Shown here one piece after another: positions 11,669 through 23,167 of a stretch of 64,000 nucleotides of DNA; positions within the stretch are counted from its first letter, which is position 1; the number at the start of each line of letters is the position of its first letter. The notes under the pieces are model-generated. The model did no database searches. It was given only the letters and a program-made list of their open reading frames with translations, and was not told the DNA's origin. The position numbers and the translations under genes are program-made. The stretch is from the NCBI GenBank assembly GCA_963920765.1, contig OY987242.1:9512789-9576788 (forward strand), given 5' to 3'. The DNA comes from Ulota crispa (lineage: Eukaryota > Streptophyta > Bryopsida > Orthotrichales > Orthotrichaceae).

Positions 11669-12275
11669 TAAGGTAGGAGGCTCATAAATTGTGCAATCAT
11701 TTTGAACCGGCATGTAGGAGTTTCAAAAACTGTGCACTTAGTTTCTTAAAATGGGTTACGTTTTTTGTGTTCAAAAATTGTACTTGTGCATGCATTGTTT
11801 TGGAACCTCAAGAGAGTGACATGAGCTACCACTAAGTGTTCTTATTGTCATAATTGTGTTGAGTTTTGTCTTTCAATAATATATAGATATATGTCATACT
11901 AAAATGAATGAAAACCTATTCTCAATCATAATTTGAGTATCAAAATATGGAATGGGTGCTTGCATGTTATAAGAGCCTTATTGGAGCATTCTTGGCTTTG
12001 TAGTGGTTGCTTTTAGGACTCATGTGCTCCATTTACAAGCCGCTTTTGTATCATGAATGCTACCACCTATGATCAAGAATAGCTAACTATGCACCTTTTG
12101 CTTTGATAAATTGTAATTAATTCAAAACAACTCAAAAAAATTCAATTTAAATGGCCATAGATTTTTTTCTTCTTTGACTTTCTACCAAAAGTATTCACAA
12201 GCTGCTAAACTAGCTTCATTATTGTACAAACGTCATCTTTCCCTTAGATGGTCCATTTATGAGCCTCCTGCCTTA
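11669..12275. mobile_element. TIR element, TAAGGTAGGAGGCTCAT family, copy 1
   Basis: It starts TAAGGTAGGAGGCTCAT and ends with the inverted form ATGAGCCTCCTGCCTTA. Just inside the right end is 'cccttagatggtcca', shared with the copy at 58326-58654. No coding content was recognised. Confidence 0.5.
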
Positions 12276-12630
12276 GCGGTTTGGCGCTTGCTATGTATGC
12301 ATTCATTATTAGAATTGTTGAGGATCCAAAATCAATTGAAGATGAGATATTACAAAGGTCACTATGGTGTTAGTAGTATGACTAGCGGCTGGCGCTTACT
12401 ATGCTACGCATGCACCATTAGAATTTTATTAGGATTTTTGTGTGTTCAATAGAATGCAAAGTAAAAATTCCAAGTAAGATAATATCACAAAGACTGGAGA
12501 TGTAATATTACAAAGGCCATTGTGATTTTAGTATTATGATGAATGATTTTCTTAACTCCTTAAAGAAGAAACTTAATGTTTTACAAGCTTATCATTTTCT
12601 ACATCAAATCTTCACCCATACAAATAGTAA

Positions 12631-13581
12631 TTAACCCCTAAAGGCCTAAACAGTGTTTTTTGGCAACATAGCAATTTTGGGCAGATCACTACAAATGTTT
12701 TTTTCATTTATTTTGCTTTGAAATTTTCACACATGATGTGTCCAAGGATTAGCTTTAAGACCCAAAAAATTTCATAACTTTTGACTTCATGGTTCAAAAG
12801 TTATTGCATGATATGTAGTTTTCTTTATTCAGAGGGCAACCCGAGCAACTCAAAAAACTTCTTTAAAAATTACATTTTTTGAATTTTGTTTTTTGAAATT
12901 GTTTCTTTATTTTTATATATATGTATCCTTGCAAAGCTTTGAATCATTCAATTTTCATCAATGAGATGAAAGTTATAAGGAGATTCTATTTGCTGGCAAT
13001 TATGGATTCCTTACTCTAAAAAAAACTTTTAAGTCCTATGTTTCACTCAATTTTTAATATTTTGGAAAAATAAATAAAGCCAAAGTATGTAAATTGTTTA
13101 TTACAACATTTCGACCATTGGGATTGGAATTTTTGTTTTTCATAATTAAATTCTTAACAATTTAGTGTTTTGTATCATTCTCTACTTCTTTTTACTTACA
13201 ACATTTTTCCTATGTGTTATACATTTCCAAATGATTTGAAATTTTTTGAGTGTGTACTTGATTTGCCTTGAAGAATGAATACAAAAAATTACAACCATTT
13301 TGAAACTCTTTTCATACAAATATGACCTTGTGAAGTGCAGTTGCCCAGATTTTTGCAAGGACAAAAAATGACTTTTTGTCAATTCAAACTCCATCACCTA
13401 ACAATCCACATAGCAAAAATTTCTGAATTTTTTTCCACATCTTTGGATACTAGTGTAATACAAGATCTTAAGGTTAGATGTGTCCAAAAATAACTTTTAT
13501 CGAAAATTTGATACTTGCACTACAAATGGCATTTTTGGGGTAGTTTTGATGAAAACATAGTCAAAAGCCTTTAGGGGTTAA
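12631..13581. mobile_element. TTAA-flanked piggyBac-like element (copy B)
   Basis: TTAACCCCTAAAGGCC stands at the left and GCCTTTAGGGGTTAA at the right, with TTAA at both edges (12631-12634, 13578-13581). The interior block around 12945-13065 (ending 'caatttttaatattttgg') is shared with copy G (about 45024-45150) and, inverted, with copy M. Confidence 0.65.
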
Positions 13582-13682
13582 TGGAACTATGCTAGTTCAA
13601 ATTAGTTCAAACCAATACTATTGCAAGTTATTTTTAATAAGAATCTTGTACAAAATTGATTTTTCAAAAATATGTTGATGTT

Positions 13683-14352
13683 CTAACCTCTAAATGCCCA
13701 AGGCACCCAATTTGGGTGTTTGCAAAACTTTGAAGACAAATAAAATCTTATCAAATCACTATTTTTGATATTTTCTTTTGAACACAAATTTTTTTTGAAA
13801 TCTATTTTCCACACCAAAAATCCATTTTTGAAAATGAATGTTCATGATTTTTCTATTCAAGATTTTGTACAAGGGTGTCCACTGTATTCTTGAGTTTTCT
13901 AGTGTTGGAAGATCTTGAAAATGAGCCTCAAGTACACTAGAGCTTGGAGAAAAATCCGCATTAGAAATCCATTTAAAAAAAACATGGGAGTAGATTTTGA
14001 AAGCCGTAAATTGATTGAAGTTAAACATGTAATGACCTTAAACCTCAGATATTTTTGATGACCAACTTTTTAGATTTGACATGTGAAATGAAGATTAGAA
14101 AACTTCAAGTCACTTTTACAGTTTTAACACCCTCATGTTCAAACATTATAATCTTTCAATCCATAAGTGATATTGTTGAGTTTTCTTTTTCCATATAGTC
14201 TCTAACATGTCAAGTTTAAATTTGTATGGTTTTAGTTTAAAAAAACTTGATGAAATTCATGAAAATGTTAGTTGATTGTTCACTTTCCTGAAAATGCCCA
14301 GAAGTTGAAAATGCCCAGAAGTTCAGAAAGGCCTGCGGCATTTAGGGGTTAA
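13683..14352. mobile_element. TTAA-flanked piggyBac-like element (copy C)
   Basis: The left end is CTAACCTCTAAATGCCC; the right end is ...GGCATTTAGGGGTTAA. The left edge reads CTAA instead of TTAA, one base off. The interior is AT-rich without coding content. It lies only about 100 bp from copy B. Confidence 0.55.
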
Positions 14353-14497
14353 TGCAACATCAAATTTACAGAATGTAAGGAATGAATCTTTATTTGATTA
14401 TGTATACTAGTCACTCAATCATCAAAATGCCAAAACACAATTGAAAAATCAATTCATTCTACTTTGTCAATAAGTACAATAAATAGGTACAATAGTA

Positions 14498-15360
14498 CAA
14501 TCGTAGTTTTGTTCACCCTGTTTTCCAACTTTTCTCCCTTCAAAAATCTTGGCATTTCATAAAATAAAATTAACATTTTAGAATCTTGTACCATTACATT
14601 TTAATTCTTACTCAATCCCAATCAAGCATACCAAACTCTGAGTTTCAAAAACCAAAATCCTATTTTTGGTGATTTGATTTACATGATAATCATTGTTTTA
14701 CAAAATTGGTATTGAACTTTTGAGATTTGATTGCATGGATGCATAGAAAACATCCATACGCACATCTTTCTTTCTAATAAGCATCTCCAAAAAAATATAC
14801 AATTCCTTCTATGTAGATTTTAATGATGGGGTGATTACGACCAAATCTTGTAAATTAGATGTTTTTGTAATTTTAACTAGTTTTTGGCAAAATAACCATA
14901 TCATTATGCTCAAAGATTCAAACCAAACTATATTGTACAAATCAAACAAAAAAAATTGATTAGTATGAAGAAATATCTAATTTACAAGATTTGGTCATAA
15001 TCACCCCATCATTAAAATCTACATAGAAGGAATTGTATTTTTTTTGGAGATGCTTATTAGAAAGAAAGATGTGCATATGGATGTTTTCTGTGCATCCATG
15101 CAATCAAATCTCAAGAGTTCAATACCAATTTTTTTTAATCATTTATCATGTAAAACCATGATTATCATGTAAATTAAATCACCAAAAATAGGATTTTGGT
15201 TTTTGAAACTCAGAGTTTGGTATGCTTGATTGGGATTGAATAAGAATTAAAACATAATGGTACAAGATTCTAAAATGTTTATTTTATTTTATGAAATACC
15301 AAGATTTTTGAAGGGGAAAAGTTGGAAAATAGGTGAACAAAACTACATTGTAGACCACTG
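14498..15360. mobile_element. fold-back element with TA flanks, copy 1
   Basis: The two halves are inverted copies over roughly 380 bp each, meeting near 14930. The outer end reads ...TTGTAGACCACTG before TA at 15361-15362. The left end has lost about nine bases (TA then CAATCGTAG). Ends starting CAGTGGTCTACAA next to TA recall Tc1/mariner elements. A close copy occurs at 23168-24035. Confidence 0.6.
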
Positions 15361-15362
15361 TA

Positions 15363-16561
15363 CATTTTTTCTTTTATGATAAAACTAGATTACATACCAA
15401 TAGAGGCAACATGAGTATCCTTGCAATAAATAAATTTTGTGCTAGTAATCTTTTCACAAAACGTCGTCAATACAAAAAATTCAAATAGTTAAATTACAAA
15501 TGTTAGCAACTTGATTCAAAGTAAAGCCTCACTATAAACCACATTATGCATGCACCCCTCTCTCCTATGTTGGTCCTATGCTAGAAAGACGTGCACATTG
15601 TTAGGCATTAAGGCACGTGAAAACGCAACCTACAATTGTCTGTGGGTGAACACCGAAATGGTCTTCAAATTGTCCAAAAAGAGTTTGCGGGGCTAAGGCA
15701 ACGGTGATTGTTCAACTTTCTCTTGCACATGGCTCATTGAGCATTGCGGGTTTGCTTAGTTGGACTTATCAATGCGCTCCTCAATCCAATGTTTGGCAGC
15801 ATAATGCATGCAAATAACTTTTGTACTCCCAAGGGTGTGTCAAAGGTTGATGTCATGTTTGTCAAAGGGTAGGCGTGCCAAAAATAAGATGTGGTGCAGC
15901 TCTTTGCTGCTGCTTGAGCAAGCATTGTTTCACAATATGACATGCAAATTTCTAGGCTCAATCCTTTGCAAAGCACATTTCACAGATTTCATACTTGAAA
16001 TCAACATTAGAAGCACAATTTATTTTTCTAATTATGTTGTATCTTGAAGTCAAACGGAATGAAGAATATTAACTTGAGAATGATACAAAAATGGATGTTA
16101 TGAAAAATGATTACCTTGTAAAAAGTCTCCAATAAGGCTGTGTTTCTTTGTGAGCAAGTTTGCTACCAAAATTATCCCATTAATTCTTGATGGCCAACCC
16201 GTGCCAAAATTCATGGTCAAAAAAACTTCTAGCTCAGCAAATTCTTAGACTTTAATAGAAAACTCAAAGCAATTGTGAGTAGTGAAATTTTAAAAACACC
16301 AAAAAAATTCATTTGGCCAAAATACCTTACTTCATCCTTGTGTGAGAGGTGAAATGCCATGGCAAGCTAGTAGAAAAAACAAACAAACAAACTCATCTTA
16401 TAGAAAGCCTCCAGAATTTGTAAAACTATATTTAGTACAATATCTTTTCTAGCTAGTTCTAAAACCCCAATAAGTATGCATTTAGTTTTACACTCACATT
16501 AATCATTTTCATATGTCACAATGAGGTTGATGTACATTTATACACTATAAAAAGTCTATTT
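15363..16561. other. intergenic stretch, nothing recognised
   Basis: Two opposed short ORFs at 15734-16047 overlap each other and show no family motif. The rest is AT-rich. Confidence 0.5.
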
Positions 16562-16566
16562 AGCAA

Positions 16567-17026
16567 TGTCAGGGACAGACTCAGAGACAAAAATGAAGTA
16601 AAAGAAACGTAGAATCACAACAAGAACTCAAAAGTATACTTAAAACCAAGGCTAGAGAAGTATATTAGATGATATCAATACTATCAATATAAGGCAAAAG
16701 CAAGAGAGAAGGCTAAGGTTTAGAGGCCAAAGACTAAAAATGCAAGATAAGTTGTCGAGACTGAAGAATCTCTTAGTCTCAACTCCTATATATACTCAAG
16801 GATTGAGGCTTCAACCCTTTTAGAGCCTTCCAAACTTCTAAAAGCTTTCAAGCAGAAGCTCCCAGTCATCTAGAAACATTTAAGTTTCTAAAAGCTCCAA
16901 TCTTTTAGAAGTTTCCAACCTTCTAGAAGCTTCCAAGATTTTTTATCTTTTTAAAATCTTTTAAAACATTCTAATTCTCTAGAACCTTCTAAAACCTTCT
17001 AAGTCACTCCGTTCATGTCTGTGACA
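16567..17026 (-). repeat. 3' LTR of the chromovirus
   Basis: Direct repeat of the right LTR. Starts TGTCAGGGACAG and ends CTGTGACA on the plus strand. A TATA tract lies near 16784-16798. One perfect three-part heat-shock element is at 16921-16933 (TTCtaGAAgcTTC) and a damaged four-part array at 16982-16999, where one GAA has become AAA. Confidence 0.85.
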
Positions 17027-17099
17027 TTACCTCCCCTTCTAGCTCCAAGATCCTTCTAGCTCTAAGATCTTTCAAGGAGTTCACGCTGTTGTTGCTCTT

Positions 17100-17285
17100 G
17101 ATTTCGATGGATATTGGCAATGAAATTCTTCAATCTTCAAAGGTGCGTTAGTTAAGTTTGAAGCTAGTTCTCACATATGCTCACAAATTGGATATCCGCG
17201 CTAATAGACAAAGTATTTAACTTGTCATATACGAATCTTTAAATCTAACATTTTTTCAACTTCATATTCTATGATATCATTCACT
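17100..17285 (-). pseudogene. degenerate chromodomain at the integrase C-terminus
   Basis: Minus-strand translation gives the chromodomain pattern EYEVEKMLDLKIR ... VKYFVY-RGYP ... ELASNLTNA ... EEFHCQYPSK, interrupted by at least two stops where Arg/Trp codons would be expected. Upstream, about 17320-17560, is the GPY/F-like stretch (GDKVWLLQHNIKTTRPS), also broken by a stop. This assigns the element to the chromovirus branch of Ty3/Gypsy. Confidence 0.75.
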
Positions 17286-17662
17286 TTAATGCAAAGCAAC
17301 AGAAGTTAAACTCTTTTTGGAAAATTAGATTCCCTATAAGTTTCCAAACATGAAATATAAAATACTGAATGTACCTTCATTGACGCCGATAGTTGTAATT
17401 GATATGCAACAGCATTTATTTATTTTTCAATAATGAATGGCTCAATTTGGCAATAATCAAGTTTGTTGCTTGGACGAGTTGTTTTGATGTTATGTTGTAG
17501 CAGCCACACTTTATCACCAACTCAAAATTTTAGTTGTTTTTTTCTTTTCACATCAGCACAATTTTTATAACGTATTTGAGTTTCCTTCAAATGAACTTGC
17601 ATTATTATGTGTAACTTCCTTAGACATCTTGCTAGATTCTTTGTCACAAGATTTTCCTCCTT

Positions 17663-18169
17663 TTAAGCTGGTAGGATATCAATTTTTGAATGAAAGCTAT
17701 AATTAACATAAAATGGAGTCCTTTGAATTGATGTATGTTTACTGTTGTTGTATGCAAACTTTGCAAGGGGCAATAAAGATACCCAATAGTCTTGTTGATA
17801 ATTTATAGTGTACTTCAAATATTGCTCCAAAACTTGATTTACACGTTCAGTTTGTCCATCAATTTGAGGATGAAATGTAGATGAAAGCTTGATTTTCACT
17901 TGCAAGATCTTGAATAATGACTGCCAAAATTTTGAAATGAACTGAGGTCCTTTGTCTAATATAGTGTCTTTGGGTAATCCATGATAACAATAAATACTGT
18001 CGATATAAAATTTAGCTATTTCTTTTCCCGTAATCGTTTTTTTGTATGGAACAAAATGTGTCATTTTTAAAAACCGATTGACTATTACGCAAATAGAATC
18101 AAATTTAGCCAAAATTAATAAATTTGTAATAAAATCTATAGAAACGGATGACCGTGGCTGCTTCGGCAC
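17663..18169 (-). pseudogene. integrase core fragment
   Basis: An open 168-residue stretch carries the DDE triad: Asp in SIDFIT, Asp in ILDKGPQF and Glu in QTERVNQVLE. The surroundings (VNRFLKMTHFVP, FHPQIDGQTERV) are typical of Ty3/Gypsy integrases. The tryptophan/Met usually preceding the first Asp is altered. It is open only by chance survival; flanking parts of the polyprotein are broken. Confidence 0.85.
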
Positions 18170-18307
18170 TAGTAAAAGCTGTAAAAGTCTGTATAATCAA
18201 TGTTGAGGATCCTTTGAACGATAACAAGTATTGCAAAATAGTACAAAGTTTTTGATGGTCTTCCACATTTGAGGCCACCAAAAATTATAAGAAATGACTT
18301 CCAACAT

Positions 18308-18586
18308 TTAATTAAATCCAAAGTGTCCAACGGCTAGAAGATCGTGGCATACTTGCATGACTTGAAGACAATGTGGTCCGTCAGAAATATAAAGGCATTC
18401 TTCAAAATACAAACATTCTCTTTCAATCTTGAATTTGCTAAAATTTTCCGTGGAGTCAATGAAACATTGCTTGATATTAAATACTAAGGCATCTGTAGAT
18501 AAGGGTGCTCGAATTTTATCAAGGAAACTAAAATCAACTAGAAATGAGATTTGAAATATTTGTAAATGAAGGCGTTTAGAATTCAA
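18308..18586 (-). pseudogene. integrase N-terminal zinc-binding fragment
   Basis: It ends with CHDLLAVGHFGFN, matching the H2C2 zinc-binding region (C-H-D...GHFG) that precedes the Gypsy integrase core. It is out of frame with the core ORF downstream. Confidence 0.65.
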
Positions 18587-18599
18587 AAGCGTCGTCTGT

Positions 18600-19103
18600 T
18601 GTTGGTCATATGTTGCTTCCCTTTTCTAAAACATAAGGTTGGATCTTTTGGATAAAACATCAGATAACTTTTGTAGCTTTTAAGGTCGATGTATAATGTC
18701 AAAATCAAATTTGGATAGAGACATATTTCAACGGGCTTATTGACAATTTAAAATCGAAGTAAACATAAAATATTTGAAGTTCTTGTGATCCGTATATACT
18801 GTCACCTGATGTGCGGCGCTTTCAAGTAAATGACGCCATTCTTGAAAAGAGTCCACAGCAGCAAGTAACTATTTCTTGTGGATTATATAGTTGATCTCTA
18901 TGGTGCTGAATTTCTTTGAATGAAAAGCAATTGGATGAAGTTTTCCGTATTTTCCTTACTATGATAACACTGCATCCAATGCAAAATCCGAAGCATTTGT
19001 CTTCATAAAGAAAGGCTTGGAAAAGTCTGGATGAACCAATATCGGAGCTGTAATAAAAACTTTCTTCAATGTCTGAAATGCCGTGTTTACTTCTGGACTT
19101 CAC
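18600..19103 (-). pseudogene. RNase H region of the chromovirus, frameshifted
   Basis: It lies between reverse transcriptase and integrase, where RNase H is expected. Frames are broken, but stretches resembling the usual 'DASDFALGAVL' start (near 18960-18990) and 'FEVWTDHKNL'-like segments can be traced in changing frames. The assignment relies largely on position. Confidence 0.5.
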
Positions 19104-19531
19104 TCCAATTTATCCTTGCATGTAAACCATGTGAGTGAAACAGCAATTTGAGAATAATTTTTGATGAAAATGCGATAGAAATTTGCAAAACCAAGGAAAC
19201 ACTGAACATCGCATACTGTCTTTGGAATTGTCCAGTTCAATACAGTTTGAATTTTTTTAGAATCCGTGAAAATGCCGTTACTTGAAATGATGTAATCAAG
19301 AAATTCTATTTCAGTAGTGTGAAAATCACACTTTTCAAGTTTAACGTATAATCCGGCATTGCAAAGCTTTTCAAGTACTAACTTCACATGTTTTCTATGT
19401 TGAACTATATTTTTGAAATATATTATGATGTCGTCTAGATAGCAAACAACAAAATCGTCCAAGAATTCTCTGAATATATCATTCATGAGATGTTGAAAGA
19501 TAGCTGGTGCATTTGTAAGTTTAAAAAACAT
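19100..19531 (-). pseudogene. reverse transcriptase palm fragment
   Basis: A 143-residue open stretch begins MFFKLTNAPAIFQHLMN and contains the catalytic motif CYLDDIIIY (the YxDD box), followed by GFANFYRIFI, the thumb/connection motif of Ty3/Gypsy enzymes. The upstream fingers region (about 19540-19860) is present but broken by stops. Confidence 0.88.
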
Positions 19532-20071
19532 GACGTTATATTCAAAATGGTCATACCTTGTTCAAAAAGCTATGTTCTATTTGTCACCTTCTTTTATTCG
19601 TACAAGATTATAAGCTCCTCTTAGATCAATTTTGATATAAATTTTTATATGCTCGACTTAATTTAGAAGTCCGCTAATTACAGGTAATGGATACCAATTC
19701 TTGATTGTCACTTTGTTGAGCCTGCGTTAATCCACGCACATACGTAAAAATTCATCTTTCTTTTTACAAATTGAATAGATGCACCAGTTGGAAACTTGAA
19801 GTGTTGGATTAAGTTTTTTGCCAGATTTTCATCAAGATATTCTTTCAATGCAGATAGTTCATTTTACGAGAGGTTATATATAGGACTAAAAGATAATTGA
19901 GCATCCTTTTAAAGATCGATTGAGCAATTATATAGTCAATGATTGGACAAAATGTCCCCATTTTTCTTTTCAAAGACGTCTTAATATTTTTTGTACTCCT
20001 TTAGAAGCGAAGTCGTTGTAATAATTTGCTCAGATATTGGAATTGCATAAGCCACAAATATATCAGCGTCT

Positions 20072-20644
20072 TTAACAGCTTCTATAAATGCTTGAGCTCC
20101 AAGAGATAAAAGTTTTGACGTTTTCTGGCTGGAAAAATCTTTGGTTGTAATCACTGGTGTACCTGTAAAAGATTTTTTCAAATAGAAAGATAACACTGCG
20201 ATTCGTCAAGTCAAGTTCAGGATTAAATTTTTCAAGCCATGAAAGTCCTAAAATCACAAGACTAGACGGAAAACAGATAATATTGTAGACCACACGGCTA
20301 CTATGATTGTTTGCTATTGTTTGTAAAAGAATTGTCTCATGGGTAATATCGCCAAAAAATAACGGTCATCCATCAATAACTTCAACGTGAACAGCTTTTG
20401 ATTTTTGGATAGTAAAAATTTTATGACGTTTTACAAAAGATTTATCAATGAAACAAACTAAGGTTCCTGAATCAATCAAGGATTGGATTTTAATATTTTT
20501 TGAATCCAGACGTATGGATATGGTAAAGCAAAGAGTAGAGTTTGCGGATAGTACATGACCTGAAGATATTGGTAGAACTGCCAAATCCAACCGCATGTTC
20601 CCTATTGTGACTGGACTTTGTCGTTCTCGTGTCGTGTGCTCCAA
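20072..20644 (-). pseudogene. aspartic protease region of the chromovirus
   Basis: IQSLIDSGTLVCFIDKSF carries the DSG active-site triplet. Further on, VILGLSWLEKFNPELDL matches the Gypsy 'LG-x-W-L-x-x-x-N-P' motif. The two are in different frames, so at least one frameshift separates them. Confidence 0.75.
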
Positions 20645-20649
20645 AGTTG

Positions 20650-21660
20650 AGTTGTGTGTTGTTGTTTTTTAAAACAATCGCTAACCTTGTGTTCTTCTTT
20701 TCTGTAATAGAAACATAATCATTTTTTGTGTCGGCGTTTCTTTTTTTGCTCCGTAAGAGGTTCGAATCAAATTCCATCAATTTGCATATCTTCCGATTCC
20801 GTCCAATTGCCAATACTTGAAGTTGAAGAAGAGGCAGAATAATTATTATACGGTCGCGGCATAGTTCAGCCTCGTTTGTCTTGTTATCATTTGAATAACC
20901 GATTGTCGCATTTGACAGCTTAACTAATAGCATTGTTCAACGTTATAAGATCTAGTAATAAAAATAATAAATCCTTCACTTTGTCCTATAAGTCATAATA
21001 AAATTGGTTTATTAAAGCTTGCTCTCTCCAATTGATGCCGTATGCTAGCTGACAAAATTTGGAAGTGTAGACTAATGCTAAACGCCATCCTTGTTGTAAG
21101 CTTTGAATTTTTATTGTTATAGAATGTATTTTATCATATTTGCCAAATGCTTCTTCAAACGTGTCTAGAAATGCTTCAAATTGTTGAGTATTGAAGAGTT
21201 TTTCTCAAAAAGCGGTGCAAACCAAAAAAGTGTTTGTCCAGATAACAATGTCCACACCAGTCTAACGCAACTGCATCTGTCGAATATCGTTGGGATTGAA
21301 GAAGCGTAATAAACCAAATTTGGTTGACAAAAGCACAAAATTTGGAACGCATGCCGTTGAATTTATTTAGAAAACTAACCCTGGATTCTGTGTTCTTGTT
21401 GGAATTTGAAGCCTGAAATATAGAATTTGAAAGATTATTGGCTTGAATAGTCGATGTAGGTGTAGCAACAAGTCCTTGCTCTATAGCTTGTTGTAGTCTT
21501 GTTTCAAGGCCAGAAAGTCTTACGTTGAGATCATCGGTCTATTTGAACATTTGTTGGCGCTCAATATTCATGAAAGTAATTACAGACATAATAACGTCAA
21601 GCTTCAAATCGCTCACCACCATTTTACCTCTTTCCACCATAATGAACGCGTACTAGTCTA
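20650..21660 (-). pseudogene. gag remnant with damaged zinc knuckle
   Basis: The minus-strand translation around 20680-20735 reads CFYYRKEEHKVSDCFKK, a CCHC zinc knuckle (C-x2-C-x4-H-x4-C) whose second Cys has become Tyr. The rest of the region up to the leader is broken into short frames. A poly(A/T) tract near 21710-21726 marks the leader. Confidence 0.6.
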
Positions 21661-21862
21661 GCAATATGTTGAAAATAACCTGAGTGTGAACTCTTGGAAA
21701 TAGAAATTAAAAAAAAAAAAAAAAAAGGTTATGTTAGTAGAGCATCATCAACTTAGAAGTTGATAATCCACAACTCTTAAGACACTTTGCAGTTTTTAAA
21801 TGGAGGGGTAACCCACACTCTATTTGAAATCAGAAAGTTTTGATGGTATTTGAAAGCAGTCC

Positions 21863-22368
21863 TGACAAACTATCAAAGACAAACTCAAAGACAAGAATTT
21901 AGTAAGAGAAATGTAGAATCACGACAAGAACTCAAAAGTGTGCTTAAAATCAAAGCTAGAGAAGTATATTAGATGATATCAATACTGCCAATACAAGGCA
22001 AGAGCAAGAGAGAAAGCTAAGGTTTGGAGGCTAAAGACTAAAGATGCAAGATGAGTTGTCAAGACTAAGGAACCTCTCAACCTCAACTCCTATATATACT
22101 CAAGGGTTGAGGCTTCAACCCTTTTAGAGGCTTCTAAACTTCTAAAAGCTTTCAAGCTAAAGGCTCCCAGTCATTTAGAAACTTTTAAATTTTTAAAAGC
22201 TTCCAATCTTGTAAAAGCTTCCAACTTTCTAGAGGCTTTCAACCTTCTAGAAGCTTCTAAGATTTTTTATCTTTCTAAAGCCTTCTAAAATATTCTAATC
22301 CTTTAGAACTTTTTAATCCTATAGAACCTTCTAGAACCTTCTAGGTCAATCCGTTCATGTCTATGACA
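21863..22368 (-). repeat. 5' LTR of the chromovirus, with TATA box and heat-shock elements
   Basis: The minus-strand start is at 22368. U3 carries a perfect four-unit heat-shock element, GAAccTTCtaGAAccTTC, at 22324-22341 and a perfect three-unit one, TTCtaGAAgcTTC, at 22245-22257. The TATA tract is at 22091-22098, roughly 150 bp downstream of the nearer element. The inner boundary is uncertain (21863 or 21871) because of a small insertion. Confidence 0.8.
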
Positions 22369-22373
22369 AGCAA

Positions 22374-23167
22374 CCAAAAATGTATATATCGTGGCACAAT
22401 GTTGAGAGATGGGAGTGAAAGATTATGGTGCTAGCTCTATAGATTTGATAGTCTATTGAGAAAAATCAAGTTCCAACTGCAAAGTTGGACAAAAGCAAAG
22501 GGTTTTTGATATTACACTCTAGCATAGTACCTGCTTTGCACCTCTTTTGGAGTTTGTCATGTGATTGCTCTTTGTATACAATTATAAACTTATTGTTTTC
22601 ATGCATGTTGGTAGCCAATCAAAGTGAATAACTCCATGACTCATGTAATGATTAACAAAAAAGTATAATTGATCACTGCAAGTTACACCAAAACACTTTC
22701 TTTTAACCAATTAGATTGAGCCGCTTCACCGACATTAACAACAGGTCACTGGCAGTTACACCACAACATTCTTTCAGCCAATCAAAATGCTCATGTATTC
22801 TTTTATATATATAAGATGAGAGACCTTCAAACTCTTTTTTTACCAATGAGAAATTGGCAGTTTGTAAGTTCTTCTCTTGCACTACTGATTCAGAAAAGAA
22901 GACTACCGTAGGGTTTTTATGAATTTCTCAAGAAAACCCATGATGTTTGAGGCTTGTTGTTGTGCATTGTTAGTTTTCACGTAATGTACATTTGAAGCAA
23001 AATTTAGTACAGTAATAATTGCTAACAAATGCTCAACTTACAGCAAACTTGCACAGGTAGAAACTAAGTATCTGAAGGGAGAAATAAAACAAATAATCGA
23101 ATATAAAGATGGTGGTTTTAGTTTAGTTATGCAATTTTATAGTATAATTAATGAATTAAATAATGTA
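22374..23167. other. intergenic stretch, nothing recognised
   Basis: AT-rich DNA between the chromovirus and the second fold-back element. No ORF with a recognisable product. Confidence 0.5.

Larger units (their letters stand above)
16562..22373 (-). mobile_element. full-length decayed Ty3/Gypsy chromovirus retrotransposon
   Basis: The boundaries are complete: a left LTR at 16567-17026, a right LTR at about 21863-22368, both ending in TG...CA-type borders, and the 5-bp direct duplication AGCAA at 16562-16566 and 22369-22373. It is coded on the minus strand in the order gag, protease, reverse transcriptase, RNase H, integrase, chromodomain. A purine tract (rc of 17027-17041, agaaggggaggtaa) lies where the polypurine tract of the 3' LTR is expected. 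Every domain is broken by stops or frameshifts and the LTRs differ at many positions, so this is an old, non-autonomous copy. A primer-binding site next to the 5' LTR was not identified. Confidence 0.88.

Noticed and set aside
20755-20770. 'gaggttcgaatcaa' as a tRNA T-loop/B-box
   Set aside because: Only the B-box-like phrase is present. No cloverleaf could be built, and it lies in the gag remnant.
21844-21860. TGGTATTTGAAAGCAGT next to the right LTR as a Met-tRNA primer-binding site
   Set aside because: It is on the plus strand, while the element is coded on the minus strand, so it has the wrong orientation for priming.
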